In this document: positions 43,932 through 52,574 of the stretch, piece after piece
How positions within the stretch are numbered: the first letter of the stretch is position 1
Layout: each line of letters starts with the position of its first letter
Program-made: the position numbers and the translations under genes
From: Kineosporia rhizophila
Lineage (GTDB): Bacteria > Actinomycetota > Actinomycetes > Actinomycetales > Kineosporiaceae
DNA length: 64,000 nucleotides
NCBI RefSeq assembly: GCF_021277265.1
Contig: NZ_JAJSOH010000004.1
Span: forward strand, 62,001-126,000
Direction: 5' to 3'
Notes under the pieces: model-generated
Seen by the model: the letters and a program-made list of their open reading frames with translations, nothing else
Told to the model about the DNA's origin: nothing
Database searches by the model: none

Positions 43932-46900
43932 CAGCGACCTCCTTCCGGAGGCTCCGGCGAGTCGGCGGCGCCCTCGTAGCGCTCGGGCGGCTCGTACGGG
44001 TCGCGGACCAGGCGCACGATTGCGGTGTCGCGGTCGTCGTCCTCAGTCGATTTCGGGGCTGCCTCTACCGAGGGGTCGATGACCGGGCCGGCCGCTTCGC
44101 TCACGGAGGTGTCACTGAGCGTGTCCGTAGATGTTTCGTTCTCCGTGGGCGTTCCGGCCGAACGCAGGTGTCCGGCCCAGGTGCCCGAACCGTCGGTTCC
44201 ACGCCGGGCCCGGTCACGGATCTCGCGCAGGATGTCGGTGCGGTCGACCGGCAACGACGACACGGTCGCCGGCTCGGAGGCCCCTAGGGACGAGGAGTCC
44301 GAGGAGACGGAGACGGGGGTGGGCATCGAGGTCGGCACGGAGGAGGGCAGCAGCGGGAGGTCGGAAGGCGGTACGTCGGGCGGGATCCAGCCGGTGCCGT
44401 TGTCCCGCCGTTCGGGTGCAGGTTCCGGGAAACCCCTGGTCTCGGCCAGTTTCGGGTCGCGGCGGGGGAGCGGTGGGAGCTCGTCCTCCGGGGCCGCTGG
44501 TTCTGGGGCCGGTGGCTCGGTCAGGTTTCGAGTGGCCCGCGGCTGCGTGCCCTCGCCCTGGTCCTTGGCCCAGCCCCAACCCAGCGCATCGTTGTTGGTG
44601 GGCTTCGTCTGAGTCGGTTCAGGCGTGTCGGTGCCCGCACCGCGCTCCTGCAGCCAGGTGCCCACGACCGGCGTTCCCTCCCCGGCCTGATTTCCGTAGT
44701 CCGCGCTGCCGTGCGTCTTCTCGTTCTCTTCCGAGGGCATCACATGACGCCTGGCCCGGCGACGTTCGCTGGTCTGGAGCGTGCCCGGGTCGCGCCCGAA
44801 GGCAGCCCGGCGAGAGCGGGTGTGACGCAGTTCGTCAGGGGCCTCGTTGTTCGGGGCCGGGCTCTGCGCCTCGGGGGTGTGCGGGGTCGCGATCGGCGGA
44901 GTGGTCAGACCGGCGAAACCCCGCACACTAGGGGTGGTCTTGGGAGCCTCGACGGTCTCCGGCTCCGGTTCCGGCTGCTGCTCGACGGGGGCAGGGGTGT
45001 ACACGCCGGGAGCGACGGTCAGGGGGAGCAGGTTCGGGTCTTCGTCCACCGGTGGGGCGTCGCCGAAGAACGAGTTCTGCCTGCGCAGCGGCAGTGTCTG
45101 TTCGCCAGTGGTCTCCGAGGTGGTTTCGTTCCGGGACCGGGCTCGACGTTCGCTCCGGCTCCCGAGGCGAGCCCCGATCCGGGAGCCTGGGCGCAGTTCC
45201 GGCGCCGGCCTTGTGCCGGTGGCGGGCAGTTCGACGATTTGAGGACGTGGGTGTGCGGCGACGTCGGTCGGTGCCAGGGCCGCTGTGGTCGAGGGAGGCG
45301 AGGTGATCGGGCCGTCCGAGGTCGCTGCGGTTGTCGGGGTGGCTGCAGCGGTCGGGGTAGGTAGGCCGGTTGCGGTGGTTTCGGTGGTCGGGCTGGCTGG
45401 GGGGTCCGAGAGAGCTTGGTGGCCTGAAAGGGCTTGATGACTCGACAGGGCCTGGTGAGCCGCAATGGTCTGGTCCGACGGGTCGGCCGCGCTGGCCTGG
45501 TGTCCCGCGAGGGGCTGGTTCGTCAGGTTTTCCGGGGTATCCGGCCTGGTCTGGCCCATCGAGGTGGCCTGGCCGGTCGTGGTGACATCACCGGTCTGGT
45601 AGGGCGAAAAGGCTTCGTGGGCCGGGCTGGTCGAGGTGGTCTGCCCGGTTGGGGGGACCGGAGTGCTCGGGTAGGCCGACTCGGTCGGGGTGGCCTGGTC
45701 GTTCGGTCGGGACGAGATGGCCTCGTGGGCCGGGCTGGTCGAGGTGATCTGGCCGGTCGGGTGGGCTGGGGTGCTGAGGTAGGCCGAGCCGGCCGGGGTT
45801 GCCTGGCCGGCCAGGTGGGCCGGGCTGCCTGGTGCGGCTTGGTCGGTTTGGTCGGCCGGGCTGGCTGGGGTGGCCGGGCCGGTTGAGGTGGCCTGGCCGC
45901 CGAGGTGGGCCGAGGAGAACCGGTGGGCCGCGCTGGTCGGGTGGACCTCGCTGGGCTGGTGGGCCGGGCTGATCGCTGCGGCGGTGGTCGCGCTGATCGT
46001 GGCCGCGGTGGCCGGGATCGGGGTCGGCGCGATCGCGGGCGGGACGGTGACCTTGCCTCGTGGTTCGGCGAAGAGGTTCACCTCCGGCTCTGGGGTGAGC
46101 GGGGACGCCCCGGCCGGGTTCGCGGTCTGGGGCGCGGATGGCCGGGCTGATGTCCGCGTCGATGTCTGGGTCGAATTCCCGGCTGGGGTCTGGGGCGAGG
46201 GCTGGCCGGGTGACTGAGCCGATGACTGGGCGGGGGGCTGAGTCGGAGCCTGGGGGGAGGTCTGGGGTGGGGTGGTGAAGCGGCTGGGGCGGGGAGCCTC
46301 GACCGGGCCGGACAGTTCCGGGATCGAGCCGGCGAGCAGGCTGACCGAGGGCAGCAACGAGCGCACCGACCGGATCAGGGTGGAGCGGGCCAGCCGGCTG
46401 CGGTTCATCCCACGCAGCGCCTCGGCCCCCTTCTGGTCGAGCGCCACCGTGCCGAGCACCGGTACGCCTACCCCCGACGAGTGCAGCAACTGCTCGGTCC
46501 GGCCCGCCACCGCGCGGTCCCGCTCCGGCGCCACAAGGACCACACCGATCTGCGCACGCCCCGCAAACCGCCCTGGCACTGCACTGTTCAGGAATCGCAG
46601 ACGCTCTCTCAGGTGCGCCAGCTCCTCCAGTTCCGGACGGGCCACCACGATCACCGCGTCCGCCTGGTGCAGTACCGGCATGGTGGGCGAGGCCGGCCCG
46701 ACCCGGCCGCAGTCGGCGAACACGGTGCGCCCGGCCTCCGACAGGGCCCGGGCCAGCGGGCTCCACAGCGGGCCCAGACCCCCGGCCTGCTCGGGGCCGT
46801 TGACGCCGAGCAGCAGGTCCAGCCCGCCCCCGGTGACCTGCAGGTGGTCCTCCAGCCGGGTCGGCCCCTCGGGCAGGCCCGGACCGTCGGCCCCCGGCGC

Positions 46901-47155
46901 CACCGGGCCCCCCAGGGCGGCCGTGGGCAGCCAGCGGTGGCCGGGCTGGTCCCGGCGCAGACCGGCGACCAGGGAGAGCAGGCCGGTCTCGGCGTCGAGC
47001 GGTGCGCCGTCCGGGCGGCGGTAGCGCAGTGCCAGGTCACCGCCGTCCGGGTCGAGGTCGGCGGCGACGGCGCCCGGGGTCAGGGCGGCGAGGGCGACGG
47101 TGAGCGTGGTGACGCCCGGCGCGCCCTTGGCGGAGACGAGGACGACCAGCGACAT
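43931..47155 (-). CDS. Giant CpaE/MinD-like protein with degenerate P-loop and long disordered tail
   Basis: A 1074-residue protein. The first 275 residues are a MinD/CpaE-like domain: SAKGAPGVTTLTVALA replaces the deviant Walker A (KGGxGKT), losing the invariant second Lys. AADLDPDGGDLA and TVFADCGRV resemble the Asp-containing switch regions. The remaining 800 residues are Ser/Thr/Pro/Ala-rich, with a 36-residue repeat around TSTSPAHEA (about 385-530), a basic Arg patch and an acidic end. CpaE of other systems is near 400 residues. The N-terminal domain probably positions the pilus machine; whether it hydrolyses ATP is doubtful. It overlaps both neighbours by one base. Confidence 0.8.
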   Translation of the reverse strand: MSLVVLVSAKGAPGVTTLTVALAALTPGAVAADLDPDGGDLALRYRRPDGAPLDAETGLLSLVAGLRRDQPGHRWLPTAALGGPVAPGADGPGLPEGPTRLEDHLQVTGGGLDLLLGVNGPEQAGGLGPLWSPLARALSEAGRTVFADCGRVGPASPTMPVLHQADAVIVVARPELEELAHLRERLRFLNSAVPGRFAGRAQIGVVLVAPERDRAVAGRTEQLLHSSGVGVPVLGTVALDQKGAEALRGMNRSRLARSTLIRSVRSLLPSVSLLAGSIPELSGPVEAPRPSRFTTPPQTSPQAPTQPPAQSSAQSPGQPSPQTPAGNSTQTSTRTSARPSAPQTANPAGASPLTPEPEVNLFAEPRGKVTVPPAIAPTPIPATAATISATTAAAISPAHQPSEVHPTSAAHRFSSAHLGGQATSTGPATPASPADQTDQAAPGSPAHLAGQATPAGSAYLSTPAHPTGQITSTSPAHEAISSRPNDQATPTESAYPSTPVPPTGQTTSTSPAHEAFSPYQTGDVTTTGQATSMGQTRPDTPENLTNQPLAGHQASAADPSDQTIAAHQALSSHQALSGHQALSDPPASPTTETTATGLPTPTAAATPTTAATSDGPITSPPSTTAALAPTDVAAHPRPQIVELPATGTRPAPELRPGSRIGARLGSRSERRARSRNETTSETTGEQTLPLRRQNSFFGDAPPVDEDPNLLPLTVAPGVYTPAPVEQQPEPEPETVEAPKTTPSVRGFAGLTTPPIATPHTPEAQSPAPNNEAPDELRHTRSRRAAFGRDPGTLQTSERRRARRHVMPSEENEKTHGSADYGNQAGEGTPVVGTWLQERGAGTDTPEPTQTKPTNNDALGWGWAKDQGEGTQPRATRNLTEPPAPEPAAPEDELPPLPRRDPKLAETRGFPEPAPERRDNGTGWIPPDVPPSDLPLLPSSVPTSMPTPVSVSSDSSSLGASEPATVSSLPVDRTDILREIRDRARRGTDGSGTWAGHLRSAGTPTENETSTDTLSDTSVSEAAGPVIDPSVEAAPKSTEDDDRDTAIVRLVRDPYEPPERYEGAADSPEPPEGGR
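45590..45840. repeat. 108-bp coding repeats in the CpaE-like gene
   Basis: A unit of about 108 bp (36 codons) recurs with its anchor (coding TSTSPAHEA) at about 45611 and 45719, plus a diverged third near 45820. Period and anchor were read by eye. Confidence 0.65.
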
Positions 47156-47883
47156 CAGTTGCCCTTCGTGGAGGCCCCGCGTTCCAGAAGCACGAGGCTG
47201 ATCTGGTCGGCGGCGGCCGCGGCGGCGACCTGGACGGCCTCGTCCCGGCCGACGATGAGGGTCACGACGGTGGAGGTCTCGCCCCCGCCGGAACCGAAGA
47301 CCCCGTCGTCGGACGTCTTCACCGAGCTCACCGTGGCCCGGGCGGCGACCTCCTCGCCCTTGCCCTCGACCGCGCGCACCACCTGCACGACGTCGCCGGT
47401 CTCGAGCCCGCCGGCCGGGTAGCGGCCGGTGCCCAGGGGCACCCCGACCGCGGCCTTGTCCGACTTCAGCAGGCTGGCGGCGGCCAGCATGCCCGGGTCG
47501 ATCAGCCGCCCGCCGGGGATCTCGGAGCCGGCGAACCGGCCGATCACCTGGTCGGCCTGGTCGGCGGCGATCACCGCGACACCGTCCGAGGCCACCTTGG
47601 CCACGGCCAGGTTCTCCGCCGTGATCTGCTGCCCGACCGCGATGTTGGTGCGCGCCACCAGCACGTCCTGCCGCTCGTCGAGCCGCAGCGCGAGCAGGCC
47701 GGCCACGGCCGCCCCGAGAACGATGAGGAGCACCGCGAGCACGGCCAGGCCGGGTCGGCGGGTGCCCGGGGGGCGTGGCAGCCGCTCGGTGGCGGGGCGC
47801 CCGCGCGCGGGATCGGGCCGACCGCCGGACCGGCCGTCGGCCGAGTCCCGGCCCCGGACGTCGGTGCGTTCCTGCGTGCTCAA
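47155..47883 (-). CDS. SAF domain protein (CpaB/RcpC-like)
   Basis: A 242-residue protein with a basic cytoplasmic leader, one membrane helix (about residues 45-68) and an external SAF domain: VARTNIAVGQQITAENL begins it, and RLIDPGMLAAASLL and GLETGDVVQVV follow. CpaB/RcpC proteins of tad loci have this plan. It is the first gene of the ten-gene leftward Tad operon. The start is TTG at 47883 with GAGGAGAG about six bases upstream. Confidence 0.85.
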   Translation of the reverse strand: MSTQERTDVRGRDSADGRSGGRPDPARGRPATERLPRPPGTRRPGLAVLAVLLIVLGAAVAGLLALRLDERQDVLVARTNIAVGQQITAENLAVAKVASDGVAVIAADQADQVIGRFAGSEIPGGRLIDPGMLAAASLLKSDKAAVGVPLGTGRYPAGGLETGDVVQVVRAVEGKGEEVAARATVSSVKTSDDGVFGSGGGETSTVVTLIVGRDEAVQVAAAAAADQISLVLLERGASTKGN

Positions 47884-48169
47884 GAGCTCTCCTCGGTCAC
47901 CCGGCCCGAATCGTTACCGAATGGTTTGTTCTTGATCTTCCGGTCTGGTCTGATGGGCGCTCCGATCACGCAGCCGACACGCCTCGGTGCTGATCGCGAT
48001 CACCCGTGACGCCAATGCTCTGGGCACTCCACGAAGCGTGACGATAATGCCATCTTGAGGCACCTTATGCACTAATCGGGATGTCATGGTTAGGAAACGA
48101 TTGATGCGGCGATTCGCGTCGACTGGGCGATAAGCCCTACTTGTGAGTACAGAAGGAGCCGGAGCTGGC
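47884..48169. other. Divergent intergenic region between the Tad operon and the lipoprotein gene
   Basis: About 286 bp, more AT-rich than its surroundings (especially 47,910-48,130). It must contain the Tad operon promoter and that of the lipoprotein gene. I see no gene, no convincing palindrome and no promoter I would commit to; GTG 48143 in this region is a possible earlier start of the lipoprotein gene. Confidence 0.6.
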
Positions 48170-48928
48170 ATGAAGCGCCTTCCAGGCGTGGTATACGCAG
48201 CCTTCGCGGTAGCGGTGCTGTCCCTCGCGAGCCTCACCGCGTGCGGTTCGGACAACCCGTACGACCTGCCCGAATACCAGTCCGGGCAGGCGTCCGGAGC
48301 GATGGGTCCCGGCCCGGAGTCCCAGGCCGGAGACCAGAGCGGCGAGAACGACCCGAGCGGCTCGGGCGGGGGCGAGAGGAACGCGACCTCGTCGCCCACC
48401 GGGAGCGGTCCGGTACCCACCGCTTCCCCGTTGTCCAGCCCGGCGTCCACTGCTGTCACCTACACGCCGGCCGACGTGGCCGGCGAGGGTGCCTGGGTGG
48501 AGAAGGGCAAGGTGAAGGCGCGCACCCGGCAGGCCCGCGGCGCGGTCGAGGCGGTCGTCGGGTACATGGCCCAGCGCGTGCAGTTGTCCAACACCTGGCA
48601 GGTCGACGAGAACGGCCTGGCTGCCGTCGCCACCGGCCAGGCGGTGAGCAGTGCCCGGGAACGGGCCCTCAGTCAGCAGGCCGCCGGCCGTCGCTCCACC
48701 GGCCGGTTCGTCGTGAACGTCTCGTCGGTGAAGGTCCGGGGAGACCTCGCCACCGTGACCGGTTGCCACTTCGACTCCACCGCCGAGGTGGACGAGAACG
48801 GCCATGTGCTCGTGCCGCCTCCCGGAGGAGTGCTGATCAGCATGAAAGTGAAGTTCGCGCAGGGGGTCTGGCGGGTCACGTCGTGGCCCGAGAAGAAGGT
48901 CCCGGCTTGTTCGGGGTGGCAGAAGTGA
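48170..48928 (+). CDS. Lipoprotein of unknown function, Tad neighbourhood
   Basis: A 252-residue lipoprotein. The signal peptide ends in the lipobox LTACGSD (Cys near residue 27). A Ser/Gly/Pro-rich linker (30-100) follows, then a compact domain with an SnoaL/NTF2-like flavour: RQARGAVEAVVGYMAQRVQ and a closing WRVTSWPEKKVPACSGWQ. ATG 48170 is preferred (AGGAG eleven bases upstream). It is divergent from the Tad operon and translationally coupled to the next gene, so a role in pilus assembly at the cell surface is plausible but unproven. Confidence 0.78.
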   Translation: MKRLPGVVYAAFAVAVLSLASLTACGSDNPYDLPEYQSGQASGAMGPGPESQAGDQSGENDPSGSGGGERNATSSPTGSGPVPTASPLSSPASTAVTYTPADVAGEGAWVEKGKVKARTRQARGAVEAVVGYMAQRVQLSNTWQVDENGLAAVATGQAVSSARERALSQQAAGRRSTGRFVVNVSSVKVRGDLATVTGCHFDSTAEVDENGHVLVPPPGGVLISMKVKFAQGVWRVTSWPEKKVPACSGWQK

Positions 48929-49977
48929 GCGGCCGGCGCCTCGCGGCGGCGGTGGCGGTGGCCGCGGTACCGCTGGCCGTGCTGGCCCCGGCCACGGGGG
49001 CGCGGGCCGACCAGACCCCGGGCGAGGTCGAGCCCGGGGGGTACTCGGTGTCGGTGCAGGTGCACTTCAGCGGCAATGCCGCCCCGGGCGGTGGCGAGGG
49101 CGGGGGCAGCACGATCTCGGTGAATCTGCACCCGGTCTGCTGGTGGGAGCCGGCCACCGGCAACTACCAGGACGCGGCCGCCATGCTCGACTGGTACGAC
49201 GGGGTGACCGGGGGCGTACAGAGCCCGGGCATCTTCGACCAGTACGGCACCCGCCAGGTCTGGGAGGACGCAGCCGCCCGCGAGGCGGCCGGTCAGGACC
49301 TGTCCTGGTACAAGGCCTACTGCAAGGACCCGCGCGACTACGTCGACTACGGCCTCGGCGCCGAGGACTACGGCGACGACAACCCGATCGCCGGCGAGAA
49401 CGACAACTGGTCGATCTTCCTCTACCGCGCCTTCGGGGCCGGGGCCCCGGTCCCCGCGCCGATGGTGACGCCGGAGGAACTGGCCGAGGCCGCGCGCGAC
49501 AACCTGCAGATCCCCGATCCCGACATCGAACGCAACCCCAAGGTCCGCGACACCGACGACGCCACGCTGGTCGGCCTGCCCACGTTCTTCTGGGTCACCG
49601 ATCCGGAGGCGGTCGGCGGCGAGGCCGGGGAGCGGTTCATCCGGGCCGAGGTGGTCGGGGCCGCAGATCCGGTCTGGGCCGAGGTCACCGCCACCACCGG
49701 CGGCCTCAACCTCGACTGGCCCGGTGGGCACAAGCTCTGCCCGCCCGAGGTCGCGTTGCGCGAGTACGCGCCCGGTCTCGACGAGGACGGGGCCTGCACG
49801 GTCGAGTTCACCCGCGCCTCAACCGGTTACCCCGGGGGCTACCCGGTGCAGGCGTCCACCGCGTGGGCGGCCGAGTGGGTGGGTTCCGACGGCGGCGGGG
49901 GTGACCTCGCGCCGCTGGCCAACGAGATCACCGAGCTGATCCCGGTGGCCGAGGTGCAGAACGTGGTGGAGCCCTGA
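48925..49977 (+). CDS. Secreted protein of unknown function
   Basis: A 350-residue protein with a Sec signal peptide (cleavage expected near ARADQTP, residue 28). The mature part is acidic and tryptophan-rich: VCWWEPATGNYQDAA near 70, SWYKAYCKDPRDYVDYG near 130 and NDNWSIFLYRAF. Four cysteines could form two disulphides. No family is recognised. The GTG overlaps the lipoprotein stop (GTGA), so the two are made together. It may be a secreted partner of the lipoprotein or the Tad pilus. Confidence 0.75.
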   Translation: MSGRRLAAAVAVAAVPLAVLAPATGARADQTPGEVEPGGYSVSVQVHFSGNAAPGGGEGGGSTISVNLHPVCWWEPATGNYQDAAAMLDWYDGVTGGVQSPGIFDQYGTRQVWEDAAAREAAGQDLSWYKAYCKDPRDYVDYGLGAEDYGDDNPIAGENDNWSIFLYRAFGAGAPVPAPMVTPEELAEAARDNLQIPDPDIERNPKVRDTDDATLVGLPTFFWVTDPEAVGGEAGERFIRAEVVGAADPVWAEVTATTGGLNLDWPGGHKLCPPEVALREYAPGLDEDGACTVEFTRASTGYPGGYPVQASTAWAAEWVGSDGGGGDLAPLANEITELIPVAEVQNVVEP

Positions 49978-49984
49978 CAGACCT

Positions 49985-51760
49985 TCAGGAGGTCGGCGGG
50001 CGGGACGGGGCCGGGTAACCGACGTCGTCCCACCCGATCGGCCAGGCGTACGGCTCGGCCGGCGGGGCGGGGTCGGGCGGCCGGTTGACCGCAGCCATCC
50101 GTACCGCCGCGACCGAGCGGGACAGCTTCTCGGCCCAGGCCGCCTCCACCAGGTCCGGCCGGATCCCGTCCAGCACCGGCGACTGGGCCCGGCGGAAGGC
50201 GATCTCGCCCTCGGAGTCGCACAGCACCACGGCCCGGCAGACCTCCGGCAGGGCCTGCTCGTCCTCGTCCAGGCAGATGGCGTGAACCCCCGCGTTGGCG
50301 CCCTCTTCCAGCAGGGGCAGCACGCCCGGCACCTCGGACAGCCGGCGGATGCCGTCGAAGACCACGACGACCTCGGGCGAGGCCGTCACCCGCTGGCCCG
50401 GGGGCAGGCGCTGCCGCAGGCGCTCGTCGATCAGGCTGCCCAGTTCCAGCAGCCGCCGCTCGATCGAGTCGTGGTCGTTGCCGATCAGCACCGACACCCC
50501 CGAGGCCTCGTCCGGCCGGGCGTGCGGCAGCCGGGACACCCACTCCCAGCGCCGGCGGGCGGCGTAGTCGTGCCCGGTGAGCACGGCGATCCGCAGCTCC
50601 CGCGGAGCGTGGAAAGCCGCGCACTGGGCCAGCAACCAGCGTGTCGTGCCGAAGGCGACCGACGGTTTGCCGACCACGCCGAGCACACCGACCGCCTGCA
50701 GGTTCAGCGTGACCGGGACATCGGCGAGCAGACTGGGCAGGGTCTCGGGCGGCTGCGTGCGAAAACGCGTGGGGCCGCCCCGTAGCGGAGCTCCGGAGTC
50801 GCGGTCGTCGATGACCGTGCGCGGCGGTTGCGGGGCCAGCCCGAGCCGCAGCTGCAGCCAGTCGTCGTCGAGCGGAAGTCGTTCCCACAGGCGGCGTCCC
50901 GGCCCGACCGCGCTCAGCAGCGTGACCGCCGGATCGGGCGTGGCCTCCCGTCGCTCGCGGGTCTCCCGGGCCAGCGTGCTCAGGATCTCTTCCCGCGTCT
51001 TCTCCCGGTCCCGCAGCCACTGGTCGAGCAGCCGCCGCTGTTCCCGGCCCGGGACCGAACGCCCGCCGGCCGGGCGGGCGGGCAGGACGAACCGCGCGCC
51101 GCTGCGGGGCCGGGCCGAACGGGTGTGCCGGAACAACTCCAGCCCCAGACCGCCTTCGAACGCCTGGAAGTCTGCATCCGCCTCACTGATCGCGGTCAGC
51201 TCCAGGACGGTCTGCGAGACCTGCAGGTACACCCCGTGCGGCCACTCGCACCGCTCGCTCCGTTCCTGCCCGTCGAGCCGGAAGGTGCTGCCGGCGCCCG
51301 GAATCACCTCCACCTGACCGCCCGGCCGGGCGCTCACCGTGAGCGCGTCGGCCGGCAGGTCCGCATCCGGCAGATCGAGCCCGGGCGCCTCGTGACCGAT
51401 CACCGTCTGCCCGAGCCCCAGCCGGTGCACCCGCCCCGCCCCCGGGCCGTTCACCACCCGGATCTCGGCCACCCCGGTGGGCGGGGGCGTGGGGTGCTCC
51501 TCGTGTGCGTGCAGCTCGATGACACAGCCCGGCCGGACCCCGGCCGAGCGCAACGTGTCCCCGGCCTCGGCCACCTCGGCCCGCCGCCCGTCCACCCACA
51601 CCGCGAGCCGCCCCGCCTGGGCCGGATCGGTGTCGTCGTCGAGCGCCGCCAGCAGGTGGGGGAGCAGCGCCGCCAGCGCGGATTCCGGATGTGCGTCGAC
51701 GAGCGCCTCGGTCTGGGTACCGGCCGCCCTCCCGTCCCGCAGCGTGACAGCGAACCTCAC
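49985..51760 (-). CDS. FHA-FtsK/SpoIIIE-like (EccC-type) protein, front half only
   Basis: A 591-residue protein. Residues 1-95 form a ubiquitin-like or YukD-like start. An FHA-like domain (about 100-185, EIRVVNGPGAGRVHRLGLG) and a coiled region follow. Next comes an FtsK/SpoIIIE-type ATPase fold with a degenerate P-loop (GVVGKPSVAFGTT) and Walker-B-like EVVVVFDGI near 495. Full-length EccC-like proteins with this front end run to about 1400 residues and add two more ATPase domains, which are absent here. The start GTG 51760 follows GGGGG by about seven bases. It may be a truncated relic or a stand-alone regulator. Confidence 0.72.
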   Translation of the reverse strand: MRFAVTLRDGRAAGTQTEALVDAHPESALAALLPHLLAALDDDTDPAQAGRLAVWVDGRRAEVAEAGDTLRSAGVRPGCVIELHAHEEHPTPPPTGVAEIRVVNGPGAGRVHRLGLGQTVIGHEAPGLDLPDADLPADALTVSARPGGQVEVIPGAGSTFRLDGQERSERCEWPHGVYLQVSQTVLELTAISEADADFQAFEGGLGLELFRHTRSARPRSGARFVLPARPAGGRSVPGREQRRLLDQWLRDREKTREEILSTLARETRERREATPDPAVTLLSAVGPGRRLWERLPLDDDWLQLRLGLAPQPPRTVIDDRDSGAPLRGGPTRFRTQPPETLPSLLADVPVTLNLQAVGVLGVVGKPSVAFGTTRWLLAQCAAFHAPRELRIAVLTGHDYAARRRWEWVSRLPHARPDEASGVSVLIGNDHDSIERRLLELGSLIDERLRQRLPPGQRVTASPEVVVVFDGIRRLSEVPGVLPLLEEGANAGVHAICLDEDEQALPEVCRAVVLCDSEGEIAFRRAQSPVLDGIRPDLVEAAWAEKLSRSVAAVRMAAVNRPPDPAPPAEPYAWPIGWDDVGYPAPSRPPTS

Positions 51761-51883
51761 TAGCGACCCCCAGCCGTGTGGCGTCTGCAGTCCCCGAGCG
51801 CCCGAATATGCCACGAAGCAGCGGTGCGTACCAGTCTGTGAGTGTTCGCCCGACCACGATGGGTGGTGCGGGCGGGGCATCGG

Positions 51884-52411
51884 TCAGCCGGTGCGGGGGC
51901 CCGGGCCCACCGGACTCAGGCAGCTCTCGTCCGGCTCGGTGGCCCAGAGCGAGCACTCCACCCGGATCACCGTGTGCACCAGTGTGCCCAGGGCACTGAT
52001 CAGTTCATCGTCGGGCGGCTCGGCCCCGGCCAGCCAGAAGCGCACTGGTGCTTCGTGGAAGACGTCCTGGTGCGGCGGGATCTCGAAGTTCTCGGCCCGG
52101 CGCAGTTCGTGCCCGAGGCAGACCAGGGCGGAGGCGAGCAGGAAGGCCAGGCGGGCCCAGCCGCGGTCGGAGCCGGGGTGGTAGCCGGGCGGGGGATCGA
52201 TGAACAGCTCGGGCAGGCCGGCCCACCAGAGACCGTTGGTGTGCACCCGGCGCAGCCGCTGCCCCGCCCCCGAGGCCACGTCCAGCTGGATCTGCGGCAC
52301 GCCCGCCGCCCCTGGGCCGGCCTCGGCCCGGTCGGCCTGGTCGGCCAGCTCGGGCGAGTCCGGCAGCTGGGCCAGATGGTCGAGGTAGCGCTGCATTTCG
52401 TGGTTGGTCAT
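51884..52411 (-). CDS. Hypothetical protein
   Basis: A 175-residue soluble protein I do not recognise. Notable parts are an acidic N-terminus, GLWWAGLPELFIDPPPGY in the middle, a hydrophobic helix RLAFLLASALVCLGHELRR and a histidine/proline-rich stretch IPPHQDVFHEAPVRFWLAG. No signal peptide is visible. ATG 52411 has GGAAGGA upstream. It lies 123 bp before the FtsK-like gene on the same strand and may belong with it. Confidence 0.65.
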   Translation of the reverse strand: MTNHEMQRYLDHLAQLPDSPELADQADRAEAGPGAAGVPQIQLDVASGAGQRLRRVHTNGLWWAGLPELFIDPPPGYHPGSDRGWARLAFLLASALVCLGHELRRAENFEIPPHQDVFHEAPVRFWLAGAEPPDDELISALGTLVHTVIRVECSLWATEPDESCLSPVGPGPRTG

Positions 52412-52481
52412 CGAAAGGTCCTTCCCCCGGTAGCTTCCGCTGGGACCAAGGGTGGACCGGTCGCCGAGACCGCCCCGAAAG

Positions 52482-52545
52482 TTGTCCACAGAATCGCGGC
52501 CTGTGGACGAACCGGCCTTCCTGTGGGCCGGTGACCTGTGGAAGG
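52482..52545. promoter_or_regulatory. Cluster of DnaA-box-like sites
   Basis: TTGTCCACA at 52482-52490 equals the consensus DnaA box of high-GC actinobacteria. TGTGGACGA at 52502-52510 is an 8/9 match on the other strand. Weaker TGTGG sites start at 52522 and 52537. The first two also form an inverted repeat that could act as a hairpin at the end of the SRPBCC gene. Confidence 0.5.
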
Positions 52546-52574
52546 AGCCGGCCCGGCAGGAAGACGCGGGAAGG

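Noticed and set aside
45400..46250. Separate genes on the plus strand opposite the CpaE-like tail
   Set aside because: Glycine/valine/arginine-rich frames there mirror the repetitive tail and have no ribosome binding sites or domain content.
52412..52574. Chromosomal replication origin
   Set aside because: Only two good DnaA boxes, no AT-rich unwinding region and no dnaA/dnaN/gyr genes nearby. Kept only as a box-cluster finding.
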